The notes: generated by a model from the sequence alone, not told the origin. A DNA stretch of 64,000 nt from CBDFMG01 sp965221205 [NCBI: bacterium] (GCA_965221205.1 OZ244870.1:2852001-2916000); one strand, 5' to 3'. Positions 38,144 through 48,040 are shown, counted from the stretch's first letter. Made by a program: numbers and translations.

Positions 38144-39037
38144 TTAGTAAAGACGCTTTCGCTTCATAAGATAATCCAGCAGGGCTTTATCAAGTTCCGT
38201 CTTCGTGTTAAGCAAAACATAATCAATGCCGCTTTCTCGGCATGTCTTCTTGTAAAACTGCAGAAGATTTCTCAATTGTTCTTTATAATCTCCTTTTATA
38301 TGCCATGGAAGCGTAAAGATTTCATCATTTGTTTCCATGTCATAAAAAACTGCTTCTTTCTCAAAGGCAAACGAATACTCCATCGGATCAAGAATGTGGA
38401 ATACTAGTACTTCATGATTTTTATGACGAAAATGTTTCAGACCCGAAATAACTTTTTCCGGATCGTCAAAGAGGTCGGAAATAATTATGACGAGGCCTCT
38501 CCGTTTCATCCGTTCGGCTAGTACATGAAATGCGGGGCTAACATTGGTCGTGCCTTGCGGCCTAAGATGTTCCAGGGCTTTCAGGATGTGAATCAAGTAA
38601 GACTGAATTGAACGCGGTGGAATATAATTTAAGATGGTTTCCGCAAAAACAGCGAGACTGACTGCATCGCGCTGTTTTAGCATGAGAAAAGCGAGCGACG
38701 CAGCAAGATACGATGCATACTGCATTTTACTGACACTGCCCGAGGTGTAACCCATCGATTTGCTGACATCGAGTAATATATAGCTTTTCAGATTCGTCTC
38801 TTCCTCATGCTGTTTTACGTAATACCGGTCAGTTTTTGCAAGCACTTTCCAATCGATATGTTTTAACTCATCACCCGGCATATACTGCTTGTGTTCCGCA
38901 AACTCTACGCTGAATCCGTGATATGGGCTTTTATGTAAGCCCGTAATAAATCCTTCAACCACTAAACGGGCACAGATTTCGAGATTCTCCAGTTGTGACA
39001 ACGTTTCCGGAGTAAGCTTAAAGGTTGATTGGTCCAT
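38144..39037 (-). CDS. DUF58 domain protein
   Basis: A 297-residue cytoplasmic DUF58 protein with a von Willebrand A-like core. The family block HKQYMPGDELKHIDWK, then YYVKQHEEETN, is near residues 52-80. LLDVSKSMG (MIDAS-like DxSxS) lies near residue 90. No membrane span. It is encoded directly after moxR, 30 bases apart. This pairing recurs widely and is thought to form an ATPase/adaptor system for maturation of other proteins. The Bat or membrane vWA genes that often follow are not present here. Confidence 0.9.
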   Translation of the reverse strand: MDQSTFKLTPETLSQLENLEICARLVVEGFITGLHKSPYHGFSVEFAEHKQYMPGDELKHIDWKVLAKTDRYYVKQHEEETNLKSYILLDVSKSMGYTSGSVSKMQYASYLAASLAFLMLKQRDAVSLAVFAETILNYIPPRSIQSYLIHILKALEHLRPQGTTNVSPAFHVLAERMKRRGLVIIISDLFDDPEKVISGLKHFRHKNHEVLVFHILDPMEYSFAFEKEAVFYDMETNDEIFTLPWHIKGDYKEQLRNLLQFYKKTCRESGIDYVLLNTKTELDKALLDYLMKRKRLY

Positions 39038-39067
39038 AAACTATTCGGCAAGTGTATGTGAAGAAAA

Positions 39068-40075
39068 TTATGATTGTTTCAACTCATCAAAAAGCTTTTC
39101 AATTATGGTTACCGAGTCTATGCCTTCTGCTTCAGCGGCAAAACTGGTAACGAGGCGGTGACGCAAAACAGGTTTAGCGATCGCTTTGACATCCTCAATG
39201 TCAGGTGTCGGACGTCCGTTCATAATTGCTCTGGTTTTTGCGCCCAGTATCAAATATTGGGAAGCCCGGGGACCAGCACCCCAGCTGATCCAATCGCGGA
39301 TAAAATTCAGTGCATTATTGACGTTGGGGCGAGTCATGGTGACGAGCTCAACGGCATAAGAAACAACATTGTCAGCAACAGGTACACGCCTAATCAGATC
39401 CTGATACTCGATAATATCTTGAGCATTCAAAATCGGATTAAGATCAGGTTTATAGGCACTTGTGGTAGTTTTAACGATCTCTTTTTCCTCGTCCAGAGTC
39501 GGATAATCAATCCAGAGATTAAACATAAAGCGGTCGAGCTGTGCTTCGGGGAGAGGATACGTCCCCTCCTGCTCAATGGGATTTTGTGTTGCGAGGGCAA
39601 AAAACGGCTCTGAAAGTACATTTGTTTCGCCTGCTACTGTCACTTTGTGCTCTTGCATAGCCTCAAGAAGAGCTGCCTGAGTTTTCGGAGGAGTCCTGTT
39701 AATTTCATCAGCTAAAATGATATTGGCAAATACCGGGCCTTTTATAAATTTAAAAGCCTTATGACCAGTGGAAACATCCTCTTCAAGAATTTCGGTTCCT
39801 GTTATATCTGAGGGCATGAGGTCAGGAGTAAATTGAATACGGCTGAATTGAAGATCGAGAACTTCGGCAAGCGTATGGATGAGCATCGTTTTTGCAAGTC
39901 CCGGTACTCCTACTATCAGACCATGCCCCCGTGAAAGCATACAGATCAATAAGTGCTCAACAATATCTTGCTGCCCAATAATCTGTTTTCCAATCTCCGA
40001 TTTAATACGCTCACAATCCAACTGCAGTTGCTTTACTTTTTCCCGGTCATCTATAATATCTTTCTGTTTTACCAT
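39068..40075 (-). CDS. MoxR family AAA+ ATPase
   Basis: A 335-residue MoxR ATPase. Walker A is GVPGLAKTMLI, Walker B is ILADEINRTPPKTQAALLE, sensor 1 is ATQNPIEQEGTYPLPEAQLDRF, given here in shorter form as ATQNPIEQEGTY. The C-terminal lid domain follows from about residue 220. The start is placed at ATG 40075 with AGAGGA just upstream. An in-frame GTG lies at 40096. It heads the moxR-DUF58 operon. MoxR proteins act as chaperone-like ATPases with vWA partners. Confidence 0.9.
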   Translation of the reverse strand: MVKQKDIIDDREKVKQLQLDCERIKSEIGKQIIGQQDIVEHLLICMLSRGHGLIVGVPGLAKTMLIHTLAEVLDLQFSRIQFTPDLMPSDITGTEILEEDVSTGHKAFKFIKGPVFANIILADEINRTPPKTQAALLEAMQEHKVTVAGETNVLSEPFFALATQNPIEQEGTYPLPEAQLDRFMFNLWIDYPTLDEEKEIVKTTTSAYKPDLNPILNAQDIIEYQDLIRRVPVADNVVSYAVELVTMTRPNVNNALNFIRDWISWGAGPRASQYLILGAKTRAIMNGRPTPDIEDVKAIAKPVLRHRLVTSFAAEAEGIDSVTIIEKLFDELKQS

Positions 40076-40221
40076 ATTGTCCTCTTTAAACTTCACATTC
40101 AGATCAAGATAGTTATCGTCATTACACTTTCAATATACGAACTTATACAAATATTTTCTATTGAAAATTCAAATCAAAAAACATACTTTGATATAAAAGC
40201 TCCAAACTATTTTCATTATAA

Positions 40222-41028
40222 TATTAGGTACTTAGGTTATTTTCGGGTCACGTGTTACAGTATACTTGGAATGGAAGAAAAAGTCACTATATTGATTGTT
40301 GGTACATCATGTTTCTTTTGTTCTGGGGATCGTCTGTACCGTTTGCGTGATAATCGTTTTACAGGTAATGGATGTTCTTGTAAAGAGAGCCCGAAGCGGT
40401 TGTTCAAGGACGATCTTGCTCTACTGCATTATGTTTCTTTGGAGATACCTGCCAATAAAGCTGCCAGGGGTCTTGGTTTTGGCGCCACGACGGTGCGAAG
40501 CAAATAGATGCTTTATCGACAGGAGATTTATAATTTTTTGTGTCAGGAAGTGAGAAGACTTTCCGGCAAGATAGAATGTGATGCAAGCTGCTTTGGTGGG
40601 AAACGTACGGGAACCAGCGGTTGCAGCAGAACCGGTACAATAAAGGTTTTCGGCATGGTGGAACGTCACGGGAAGCTATTGACTACGATGTGACTGCCGC
40701 TTGATGAACGAGATCAGGGACACCGCTGAGAGAGTGAGCGTCTTCTACACTGTTACGTTCCGTTCGTATACATCGCTGAAGTTTTTTGGTAAACAGCGTA
40801 CGGTCGATCATAACATATAGTGCATCACGGGACGTCGTCATAGTAACGGCCTTGAAGGGTTCTGGTCATGTGCACAAGAAAGACGCTTACAGTACCATGG
40901 TGATAGCAAAAGTCATTGCCTGGTATACCGCAAGGAAATGGAATGGAGATACAATTACAGAAACCAAAATCTATACCATCCTTTAATCAAAATTCACGTT
41001 AGGCCGCTTTTGACCTAATGACCTAATA
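40222..41028 (+). mobile_element. Degraded IS1595-family insertion sequence
   Basis: Bounded by imperfect terminal inverted repeats. The left end (40222-40254) starts TATTAGGTACTTAGGTTA. The right end (40995-41028), read on the other strand, starts TATTAGGTCATTAGGTCA. Both finish in CGTG toward the inside. The interior encodes a broken transposase, listed separately. Total length about 807 bp, small for the group. No clear target-site duplication is visible in the AT-rich flanks. Confidence 0.72.
40271..40990 (+). pseudogene. IS1595-family transposase, broken
   Basis: Starts at ATG 40271. The first frame reads an N-terminal zinc-finger-like part and DDLALLHYVSLEIPANKAAR, then stops at TAG 40505, where homologues have Tyr. 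The same frame resumes LYRQEIYNFLCQEVRRLSGK, IECDASCFGGKRTG and IKVFGMVERHGKL before another stop at 40691. The usual CDESYFGG is CDASCFGG. After frame changes, the last part reads RHSNGLEGFWSCAQERRLQY and EMEWRYNYRNQNLY, which contains the third catalytic Asn. At least two stops and frame changes mean it is inactive. Confidence 0.78.
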
Positions 41029-41088
41029 TAATTATTTATTCAGAATGCCCAACAACGAATCAAATTAAACAAATAGATATTGACTAAC

Positions 41089-42157
41089 ATGAATGTTAAC
41101 ACAGCACACACTTCCGTTAATACCGCTGATGTAACCCATGTCACCGGCCTTACTTTAGAGGAACTAACCGCCTATATTGCAGATTACGGAGAGCGCCCTT
41201 ACCGTGCCCACCAAATTTTTGATTGGCTCCATAAACATAATGCCAAATTCTTCTCTGACATGACGACGATTTCGCATGATTTTCAAAATAGATTAGCAAT
41301 TTCTGCCGATATTTCACAGCTTACCCTGGTCAAATGTCTTGAATCGGAGGATGGTGTTAAAAAGCTGCTTTTTGAGTTCTCTGACGGCAATCAAATTGAA
41401 ACAGTGTTATTACCAGACGGATCACGACGCACTGTTTGCGTTTCGTCCCAGGTTGGCTGTGCATTTCAGTGTTCATTTTGTGCAACAGGTAAAATGGGAC
41501 TTGTCCGGAACCTGACCGTTGGTGAAATCATCGAACAACTTATTCAAGTTGAACGGATATCAGGTGAATCTATAACAAATGTTGTCTTCATGGGGATGGG
41601 TGAGCCGTTGCATAACTATGAGAACGTTTTAAAAGCTGCTTCCATACTCAAGGATGAAAGAGGCAAGGGAATCGTGGCACGCCATATTACTATTTCAACA
41701 GTCGGACTTGCTCATAAGATTGAACATTTCTTTAAGGAAAAACATAATTTCAAACTGGCAATCTCTCTCAATACCGGCACAGAAGAGCTAAGACGTTCCT
41801 TAATGCCTGTTTCGAAAAAATATCCCTTACTAAAACTGATTGAAACATTAAAATCGATTGACCGTCCAAATTCGAGACTTATCACGTTTGAGTATGTGTT
41901 ATTGCAGGGGATTAATGACACTGAAAGCGAAATTCAAGCACTCCTTACATTGATAAAATCTCTTCCAATAAAGGTAAATTTAATACCGTATAATGCAGTT
42001 GATTCTACCTATAAATCTTCCGATCCAGAAAGAATTCAAGAAATATATAAACACTTCAAAGCTCATAACATACAGGTTAACGTCAGGAAAGAGTCTGGGA
42101 AAAGATATACGGGGAGCATGTGGTCAACTCATTACCAAATCGGGCAAAAAAAATTGA
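41089..42157 (+). CDS. rlmN: 23S rRNA (adenine-2503-C2)-methyltransferase, with frameshift near the 3' end
   Basis: A radical SAM methyltransferase that methylates A2503 of 23S rRNA and A37 of some tRNAs. The Fe-S motif is CAFQCSFC in VGCAFQCSFCATGKMG. The first catalytic Cys is in TVCVSSQVGC, and FMGMGEPLHNYENV and ITISTVGLAHKI follow. As printed, the frame runs to 42267 and loses the second catalytic Cys. Removing one A from the A-run at about 42103-42106 restores KDIRGACGQLITKSGKKN and a TGA at 42155-42157, giving 355 residues, the normal size with the Cys present. I place the true end there. The start is ATG 41089 (a TTG at 41080 is also in frame). Confidence 0.88.
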
Positions 42158-42267
42158 AGTTTGAGCAAAGCAGCTTTATACATCAGTTCATTATCCCTAA
42201 TAAGCTCATTTTCGTACTTAAGAATTTGTTGCTGCAATTTTTGCAGTCGTTGAAGATTCGGAAATAA

Positions 42268-42951
42268 ATGCAAGATTATTGTATCATAGCTCTCTTAGGA
42301 GCACTTGTTGTTCTCGATACAACCGCTGCCGGGCAATTTATGATATCCCAGCCGATTGTATCGGCTGCTTTAGCAGGATTTTTGTTAGGAGAATTGGAAT
42401 CCGCAGTTTATGTTGGTGCAATTATGCAGGTAATGTGGCTCAAATTGGTTCCGGCGGGCGGCACAATATTTTTAAACGGTAATCTTGGAACTATAATCGC
42501 AGTTTCTGTTCTTGCTTTATGTTCACCTGTATTCCCTTATTCGACAGAAGGATTACAATTTACTGTTATTCTATATGGCATTGTCACCAGCTATGTATTC
42601 GGATATTTTACGTATAGAAAACGGTTATTTAATCAGATTCTTATTACATATGCACATAAGGCTCTTGAAGAGAACAGCTTGGTGAGATTCCAACTTTGTC
42701 ATTTTGCCGGTGTTGTGATTACCGGAATTGCCGGATCGATCCTTGTTCTTGGCTTTTCTCTTGTGGGAACATGGATTGTTCAGAACCTCCCAAATCTCTA
42801 TTTCACTGCAATGGAATCGTATTTTACTTACGGATTATTTGCGTTTTTGGGCATAGGACTGGGAACTACCTTTTCAATGGTCTGGCAAAAAGAATTTTGG
42901 TATTATACAGTTATCGGTGTTTTTGCAGGAATCATAATTCTATTTCTTTAA
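42268..42951 (+). CDS. PTS mannose/sorbose-family IIC component
   Basis: A 227-residue membrane protein of the Man-type EIIC family. It has about six hydrophobic segments. ALLGALVVLDTTAAGQFMIS and SQPIVSAALAGFLLGELESA are the N-terminal family signature, and AIMQVMWLKLVPAGG follows. EIIC forms the sugar channel with EIID. It starts a PTS run IIC-IID-HPr-EI. No IIA or IIB gene is present in the window, so these must be elsewhere or missing. It is slightly shorter than the typical 250-265 residues. Confidence 0.82.
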   Translation: MQDYCIIALLGALVVLDTTAAGQFMISQPIVSAALAGFLLGELESAVYVGAIMQVMWLKLVPAGGTIFLNGNLGTIIAVSVLALCSPVFPYSTEGLQFTVILYGIVTSYVFGYFTYRKRLFNQILITYAHKALEENSLVRFQLCHFAGVVITGIAGSILVLGFSLVGTWIVQNLPNLYFTAMESYFTYGLFAFLGIGLGTTFSMVWQKEFWYYTVIGVFAGIIILFL

Positions 42952-42978
42952 TTGCGTAAACACTGTCTAAGGATATTC

Positions 42979-43767
42979 ATGGATAATCGAAGTAAAACAC
43001 AATACTCTATCGGAAAATTGAAGCTCCTTTCGATTGTTATCCGTAGCCTGTTTATACAAGCATCGTTTACTCTGACCGAAAAACTTGGTGTTGGATTCGC
43101 TTTTTCATTAATACCTGGAATAAAACGGTTGTCTCAAGATAACGAGACGGTGCATACCATTGTAAAACGCCATTCCGGTTATTTCAATACACATCCATAT
43201 CTTGCGTCATTTGTTTTGGGTTCTGTGCTTCGATGCGAAGAGTTAGAACTCCAGAATTCCGAGTGTGACGTAAAGAATATCGATAACTTCAAAAACCGTT
43301 TTTCAGGGGCACTCGGCTCACTCGGAGACAGGCTTTTTTGGAAATACCTCAAACCGTTTGCTTCCTCCACTGCTCTTGTCATGCTGTTTTTGAATAGGGA
43401 TCATTTCCCCGGCAACATTTTTATAAGTGTATTGGGATTTCTTATAATTTTTAATATATTTCATTTTTTTTATAGATGGCAGGGCATCAAAGAAGGCTAT
43501 TCGCTGGGGCTGTCGGTGACCAGATCGAAATGTATTCTGAGAATTGAGAAAATCAATGCCAGTCTGACAGGACTAACCTTGCTTTTTTTAGGTGTGCTTA
43601 TTCCACTTGAATCCAAGATAACATTTCAACAGGGTTACACTGGTTTTTATGTGTTTGGTGCCTCAGCAGTCGTTGCATTTCTTCTTAATTTCAGAAAAAT
43701 TTCCCCGGCATTTGGAATAATTGCAGGATTAGGGGTGTCGATCATAATTTTTGCGCTTGCATACTAA
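42979..43767 (+). CDS. PTS mannose/sorbose-family IID component
   Basis: A 262-residue EIID protein. The soluble N-terminal two thirds has the family pattern: FIQASFTLTEKLGVGFAFSL, FNTHPYLASFVLGSVLRCEE and GALGSLGDRLFWKYLKP (residues that normally read GDxxFW). Hydrophobic segments follow at the C-terminus. The start is set at ATG 42979, which has AAGGA six bases upstream; an upstream TTG (42952) is in frame. It pairs with the IIC gene, 27 bases before. Confidence 0.84.
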   Translation: MDNRSKTQYSIGKLKLLSIVIRSLFIQASFTLTEKLGVGFAFSLIPGIKRLSQDNETVHTIVKRHSGYFNTHPYLASFVLGSVLRCEELELQNSECDVKNIDNFKNRFSGALGSLGDRLFWKYLKPFASSTALVMLFLNRDHFPGNIFISVLGFLIIFNIFHFFYRWQGIKEGYSLGLSVTRSKCILRIEKINASLTGLTLLFLGVLIPLESKITFQQGYTGFYVFGASAVVAFLLNFRKISPAFGIIAGLGVSIIIFALAY

Positions 43768-43782
43768 CATTCAACACCAAAT

Positions 43783-44052
43783 ATGACACAAAAGAATATA
43801 ATGATTCAAAATATACTTGGTCTCCATGCCAGACCGGCAGCGCGATTTGTGCAATTGGCGTCAACGTATCCCTGTAATATCGAACTTGTTAAAGAGACGT
43901 TTGCAGTAAATGGAAAAAGTATTCTCGGCGTCATGTCCCTTGCTGCTGAAAAAGGAAGTGTGATTACAATTCGGGCTGATGGCGATAAAGAAACGGAAGC
44001 TGTCGCAAAGCTCATATATCTTATGAATCAAATTTTCGAGGAAGAAGAGTAA
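43783..44052 (+). CDS. ptsH: HPr phosphocarrier
   Basis: An 89-residue HPr. The phosphorylated His is in ILGLHARPAARFV near residue 16. The regulatory serine region is NGKSILGVMSLAAEKGS near 46, so it could be a target of HPr kinase. The gene is 15 bases after IID and directly ahead of the EI gene. Confidence 0.92.
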   Translation: MTQKNIMIQNILGLHARPAARFVQLASTYPCNIELVKETFAVNGKSILGVMSLAAEKGSVITIRADGDKETEAVAKLIYLMNQIFEEEE

Positions 44053-44059
44053 ATTGTTT

Positions 44060-45841
44060 ATGGCTACGAAATCCAAAGAAATAATTCTGAATGGCGATCC
44101 GATTTCACCCGGAATCGCCATCGGCAAAGTTTTTATCCTTGATGATGATTATATTGAAACAAAGCAGAGAAAGATTCAGGAAAGCGATATTCAGAAGGAG
44201 ATTGATAAGCTTAAACTTGCCATTCATGACACTATTCTTGATTTTCATTTGATAATCGATCAGGTTGGTACTCGTATCAGCGCCTACAAACGTGAGATTT
44301 TCAAGACTATATTATTGATTCTTGAAGACCCGAATATTATCGAAAGTTCCATAGCAGAGATCAAGAGGAAAAAGATAAATGCTGACTATGCATACTACAG
44401 CGTCATGATTAATTATCAACGGTCTCTCGATGCATCAAGCAGCAGATATTTTCAGGAACGCTCACTTGATGTTCGGGATGTGAAGCGCCGAGTTATCAAT
44501 AAAATTCTGGGATTGCAGAAGGAGCGGTCCGACGATCTGAGCGGAATGTTAGTCGTTACAAATGAGTTGAACATTTTCGACGCCATAGCGCTTTCTCACG
44601 CGAATGTTGAAGGTATAATTCAAGAAGGCGGTGGGAAAACAACACATACTACTATCATGATCCGGGCATTGGAACTTCCGGGGATAATCAGTGTTCCTTA
44701 TATTCTTCAAAAAGTAAAAAACAATGATATTATTACGGTAAACGGATTGACCGGTGAAGTCATTCTGAATCCGAAGCAGGCAACTCTCAAGCAGTATATC
44801 AGAAAAAGTAATACATTTAAAAAGTTTGAACATCGTTATCTAAGTCTTTCATCACTTCCCTCTGTTACACGTGACAACGTACCGTTTACCGTAAACGCCA
44901 ACATTGAACTCGATGACGAAGTTGACTCTGTAGTAGCACACGGTGGTTTCGGAATCGGATTGTTTAGAACAGAATATGTTTTTATGGCTGACGACCGGCT
45001 TCCTACCGAAGAAGAACAATATGAGAAATACTCGAATGTGATTAAAAAGATCAATCCTCACCCTGTCACCATTAGAACACTCGATCTCGGAGGTGACAAG
45101 GTAGTTCCGTTTTTAGATACGGAACTCGAACACAATCCGTTTCTCGGTTGGCGGGCAATTCGAATATGCCTTGATATGCCTGATATTTTGAGAAAGCAAT
45201 TACGAGCTATTTACCGTGCAAGTGTGTGGGGAAAAGTGAAACTTCTGTTCCCTCTCATTACATCACTTGAGGAAATTCACAAGATCAAATTCCGGATGGA
45301 GGAAGTCAAGACCGCACTTACTGATCAGAGAATTGATTTTGATGAAAACATACCAGTCGGTATAATGATTGAAGTCCCTTCAGCAGTAATGCTCGCAGAT
45401 CAGTTCGCGAAAAAAGTGGATTATTTTTCTATTGGGACGAATGATCTAATACAGTTTACTCTAGCAGTAGACAGAGGTAATGCTCGAGTGGCTAATCTTT
45501 ATAATTCGTTCCATCCTGCAGTACTCAGGATGATAAAAACCACGGTACAGGCATGCAATAAGAACTCTATTCCGGTGGGATTGTGCGGTGAGATGGCCGG
45601 TGATCCATTCGCCACTATTCTTCTTTTCGGTCTGGGGATAACAGAATTTAGTGCCAGTCCGATTATGCTTTCTAAAATCAAGCAAATTCTTAAATCAATT
45701 AAGTTGAAAGACGCTAAAAAAGTCAGTAACCGCTGTCTCCGGTTCCAAACTACAAAGGAAGTGGAGACTTATATGCAAGATGTGATGAGAGATATCTTTC
45801 CACGGATGGATGAGGATGATTTTTTTCAGACAAAATCATAA
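44060..45841 (+). CDS. ptsI: PTS enzyme I (phosphoenolpyruvate-protein phosphotransferase)
   Basis: A 593-residue EI. The phosphohistidine is in GGGKTTHTTIMIRAL near residue 196. The PEP-binding barrel contains GFGIGLFRTEYVFM, TIRTLDLGGDK, NPFLGWRAIR, and the catalytic Cys in VGLCGEMAGDP. The start is ATG 44060. A TTG two codons upstream is also open. It starts eight bases after HPr. It transfers phosphate from PEP to HPr for transport or regulation. Confidence 0.92.
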   Translation: MATKSKEIILNGDPISPGIAIGKVFILDDDYIETKQRKIQESDIQKEIDKLKLAIHDTILDFHLIIDQVGTRISAYKREIFKTILLILEDPNIIESSIAEIKRKKINADYAYYSVMINYQRSLDASSSRYFQERSLDVRDVKRRVINKILGLQKERSDDLSGMLVVTNELNIFDAIALSHANVEGIIQEGGGKTTHTTIMIRALELPGIISVPYILQKVKNNDIITVNGLTGEVILNPKQATLKQYIRKSNTFKKFEHRYLSLSSLPSVTRDNVPFTVNANIELDDEVDSVVAHGGFGIGLFRTEYVFMADDRLPTEEEQYEKYSNVIKKINPHPVTIRTLDLGGDKVVPFLDTELEHNPFLGWRAIRICLDMPDILRKQLRAIYRASVWGKVKLLFPLITSLEEIHKIKFRMEEVKTALTDQRIDFDENIPVGIMIEVPSAVMLADQFAKKVDYFSIGTNDLIQFTLAVDRGNARVANLYNSFHPAVLRMIKTTVQACNKNSIPVGLCGEMAGDPFATILLFGLGITEFSASPIMLSKIKQILKSIKLKDAKKVSNRCLRFQTTKEVETYMQDVMRDIFPRMDEDDFFQTKS

Positions 45842-45914
45842 TAAAATTCTTTTGCAAAATATAACGTTCCTAATTTCTTAAGTGAAAACTAATTAGAATT
45901 CAGAACACATATCA

Positions 45915-46982
45915 ATGAGAACCGAGATGACCGAAAAAAATGTCGATATCAGTATACTAATTCAACGATACGATAAGAGCAATTACTTACGATTTATAGA
46001 AGAATTTCCAATGCAGGTCCGAGATGCCTATGCTTTGGAAATTCCAAACCTGCCGAATGCACGCAAGTCAATTAATTCCATAGCTGTTGCAGGTATGGGC
46101 GGATCAGCTATCGGCGGAGAACTAATTCAATCAATATATGAACATAAACTTTCAGTACCGTTACACGTTGTTCGAAATTATGAGCTCCCCGCTTATCTTC
46201 AAAACAGATCGCTCGTATGTATTTCCAGCTACTCCGGCAACACTGAAGAAACACTCTCTGCTTATGCACAAGCACGGGAGCGAAACGCTCAAACAGTATG
46301 TATAACTACTGGTGGTACCTTAGCCGAAACAGCACGGCAACATGGAGATCCCATCATCACTGTTCCGACGGGTTTCCAGCCGAGAGCAGCGCTTGGGTAT
46401 TCTGTATTTCCATTAATGAAAATACTCAACTACTACAACATAATTTCAATTCAGAAGCCTGAAATTGATGAAACGATAGAAATATTAAAAGATATCAATG
46501 TCGAATATGGCACGCAAAATTACAAGTCATCACCACCTTTTCGTCTTGCAGAAGATATGGTTGGAAAAATTCCATTGATTTATACGGGGTGCGCCCCCTT
46601 TAACGCTCTTGGTACACGATGGAAATGTCAATTGAATGAAAATGCCAAGGTACCTTCTTACTGCCAAATCCTACCCGAGCTGAACCATAATGAGATTGTG
46701 GGCTGGAACAAAGAAGTAACCGACCATACCGGATATCATGTCGTTTTTCTTCGGGATATTGATGAACATACCCAAATCAAAAAGAGAATTGAAGTCACGC
46801 AGGAAATTCTAGTAAATCAGAATTGCAGTTTTTCTGATGTCTGGTCATCCGGAACTGGAATTCTTGCCCGTACTTTCTCGTTGGTGTATTATGGTGACTA
46901 TATAAGTTTCTATCTTGCACTCCTGAATAAACAGGATCCTTCCCGTATTGATAATATCAATTACCTCAAAAGCAAGCTATAA
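45915..46982 (+). CDS. Bifunctional phosphoglucose/phosphomannose isomerase (SIS family)
   Basis: A 355-residue SIS-domain isomerase of the PGI/PMI type known from archaea and FCB bacteria. Key segments: VAGMGGSAIGGELIQ near residue 55, CISSYSGNTEETLSAY near 100, FQPRAALGYSVFPLM near 160, and the catalytic region PELNHNEIVGW near 255. It interconverts fructose-6-phosphate with glucose- or mannose-6-phosphate. The start could be 45915 or the Met at 45927. Its position between PTS and nucleotide-sugar genes fits sugar-phosphate metabolism. Confidence 0.88.
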   Translation: MRTEMTEKNVDISILIQRYDKSNYLRFIEEFPMQVRDAYALEIPNLPNARKSINSIAVAGMGGSAIGGELIQSIYEHKLSVPLHVVRNYELPAYLQNRSLVCISSYSGNTEETLSAYAQARERNAQTVCITTGGTLAETARQHGDPIITVPTGFQPRAALGYSVFPLMKILNYYNIISIQKPEIDETIEILKDINVEYGTQNYKSSPPFRLAEDMVGKIPLIYTGCAPFNALGTRWKCQLNENAKVPSYCQILPELNHNEIVGWNKEVTDHTGYHVVFLRDIDEHTQIKKRIEVTQEILVNQNCSFSDVWSSGTGILARTFSLVYYGDYISFYLALLNKQDPSRIDNINYLKSKL

Positions 46983-47065
46983 ATTAGTAATTGTTTCTTT
47001 TTCTAAAAATCTTTACCTTAATTAGTTTCGTAGTTTCGCAAAAATTAATTAATCTGGCGTGTACA

Positions 47066-48040
47066 ATGAAAGCTATTATTCCAGTTGCGGGTGTAGGCTC
47101 CCGTCTTCGTCCACATACGTTAGCGATGCCTAAAGTGCTTCTGAATGTCGGTGGAAAACCAATTCTGAGCCACATAATCGATAAATCTTTGGAGTCGGGA
47201 ATCGATGAATTTGCGTTTGTAGTTGGGTATCGAGGAAATCAGATTAAAGATTTTATCAAGGATAATTACGATTTAAAACACGATTTTTATGACCAAGATG
47301 AGATGCTCGGTCTTGCATATGCAGTGGGATTAGCTCAGGATTATCTTATTAATGAACCTGTTGTGATTATTCTCGGTGATACGGTATTTGATGTTGATCT
47401 TGTACCGGTTTTTGAAGGTGAACATTCATCATTGGGAGTAAAATCGGTAGAAGACCCGAGACGATTTGGCACAATTGAATTAAATAAAAATGGTTTTATT
47501 AAGCATCTTGTCGAAAAAGATCCTAACCCAAAATCCAATCTTGTGCTTGTCGGACTGTATTATCTTACCCAAGGATACGTACTGAAATCTGCAATCGAAG
47601 AGCTAATTGGAAATAATCACAAAACGAGCGGTGAATACCAGATAACTGATGCACTCCAAATCATGGTTAATAATAACCATAAATTCACTACCTTTGATGT
47701 TGACGGCTGGTATGATTGTGGCAAACCAGAAACAATTCTTTCAACTAATCAATTTCTTTTATCGAGACATAAACAGGGTTACCAAATAAACGGTTCGCAG
47801 ATTTGCCCACCTGTGTATATTGATAAAAGTGCAATACTTGAGAACTCTATCATTGGGCCAAATTCAACAATTGCCAATAATGCAAATATTCAAAATTCGA
47901 TTCTGGTCAATTGTATTATCGGTGAAGGCGCTTTTGTTAAAGACGTGAAACTTAAAGACTCTTTAATCGGAAGCCACGCAACCGTTACGGGCACCTTTAA
48001 CACCTTAAATATCAGCGATTTTTCTGAAATCATTCTTTAA
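47066..48040 (+). CDS. Sugar-1-phosphate nucleotidyltransferase
   Basis: A 324-residue enzyme. The nucleotide-binding signature is AGVGSRLRPHTLAMPKVLL near the N-terminus. The metal and sugar region is VVIILGDTVFDVDL, and VDGWYDCGKPETIL follows. From about residue 245 the sequence becomes a left-handed beta-helix (SAILENSIIGPNSTIANNAN). This architecture is that of RfbA/GlmU-like NDP-sugar pyrophosphorylases. The start is ATG 47066, where the fold begins. An in-frame upstream start at 46991 would add 25 unrelated residues. Sugar and nucleotide cannot be fixed from sequence. Confidence 0.86.
   Translation: MKAIIPVAGVGSRLRPHTLAMPKVLLNVGGKPILSHIIDKSLESGIDEFAFVVGYRGNQIKDFIKDNYDLKHDFYDQDEMLGLAYAVGLAQDYLINEPVVIILGDTVFDVDLVPVFEGEHSSLGVKSVEDPRRFGTIELNKNGFIKHLVEKDPNPKSNLVLVGLYYLTQGYVLKSAIEELIGNNHKTSGEYQITDALQIMVNNNHKFTTFDVDGWYDCGKPETILSTNQFLLSRHKQGYQINGSQICPPVYIDKSAILENSIIGPNSTIANNANIQNSILVNCIIGEGAFVKDVKLKDSLIGSHATVTGTFNTLNISDFSEIIL

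Noticed and set aside
42095-42267. RlmN variant with Met in place of the catalytic Cys and a new C-terminal tail
   Set aside because: The +1 frame contains the standard GACGQL and a stop at the normal length, so a one-base indel explains it better.
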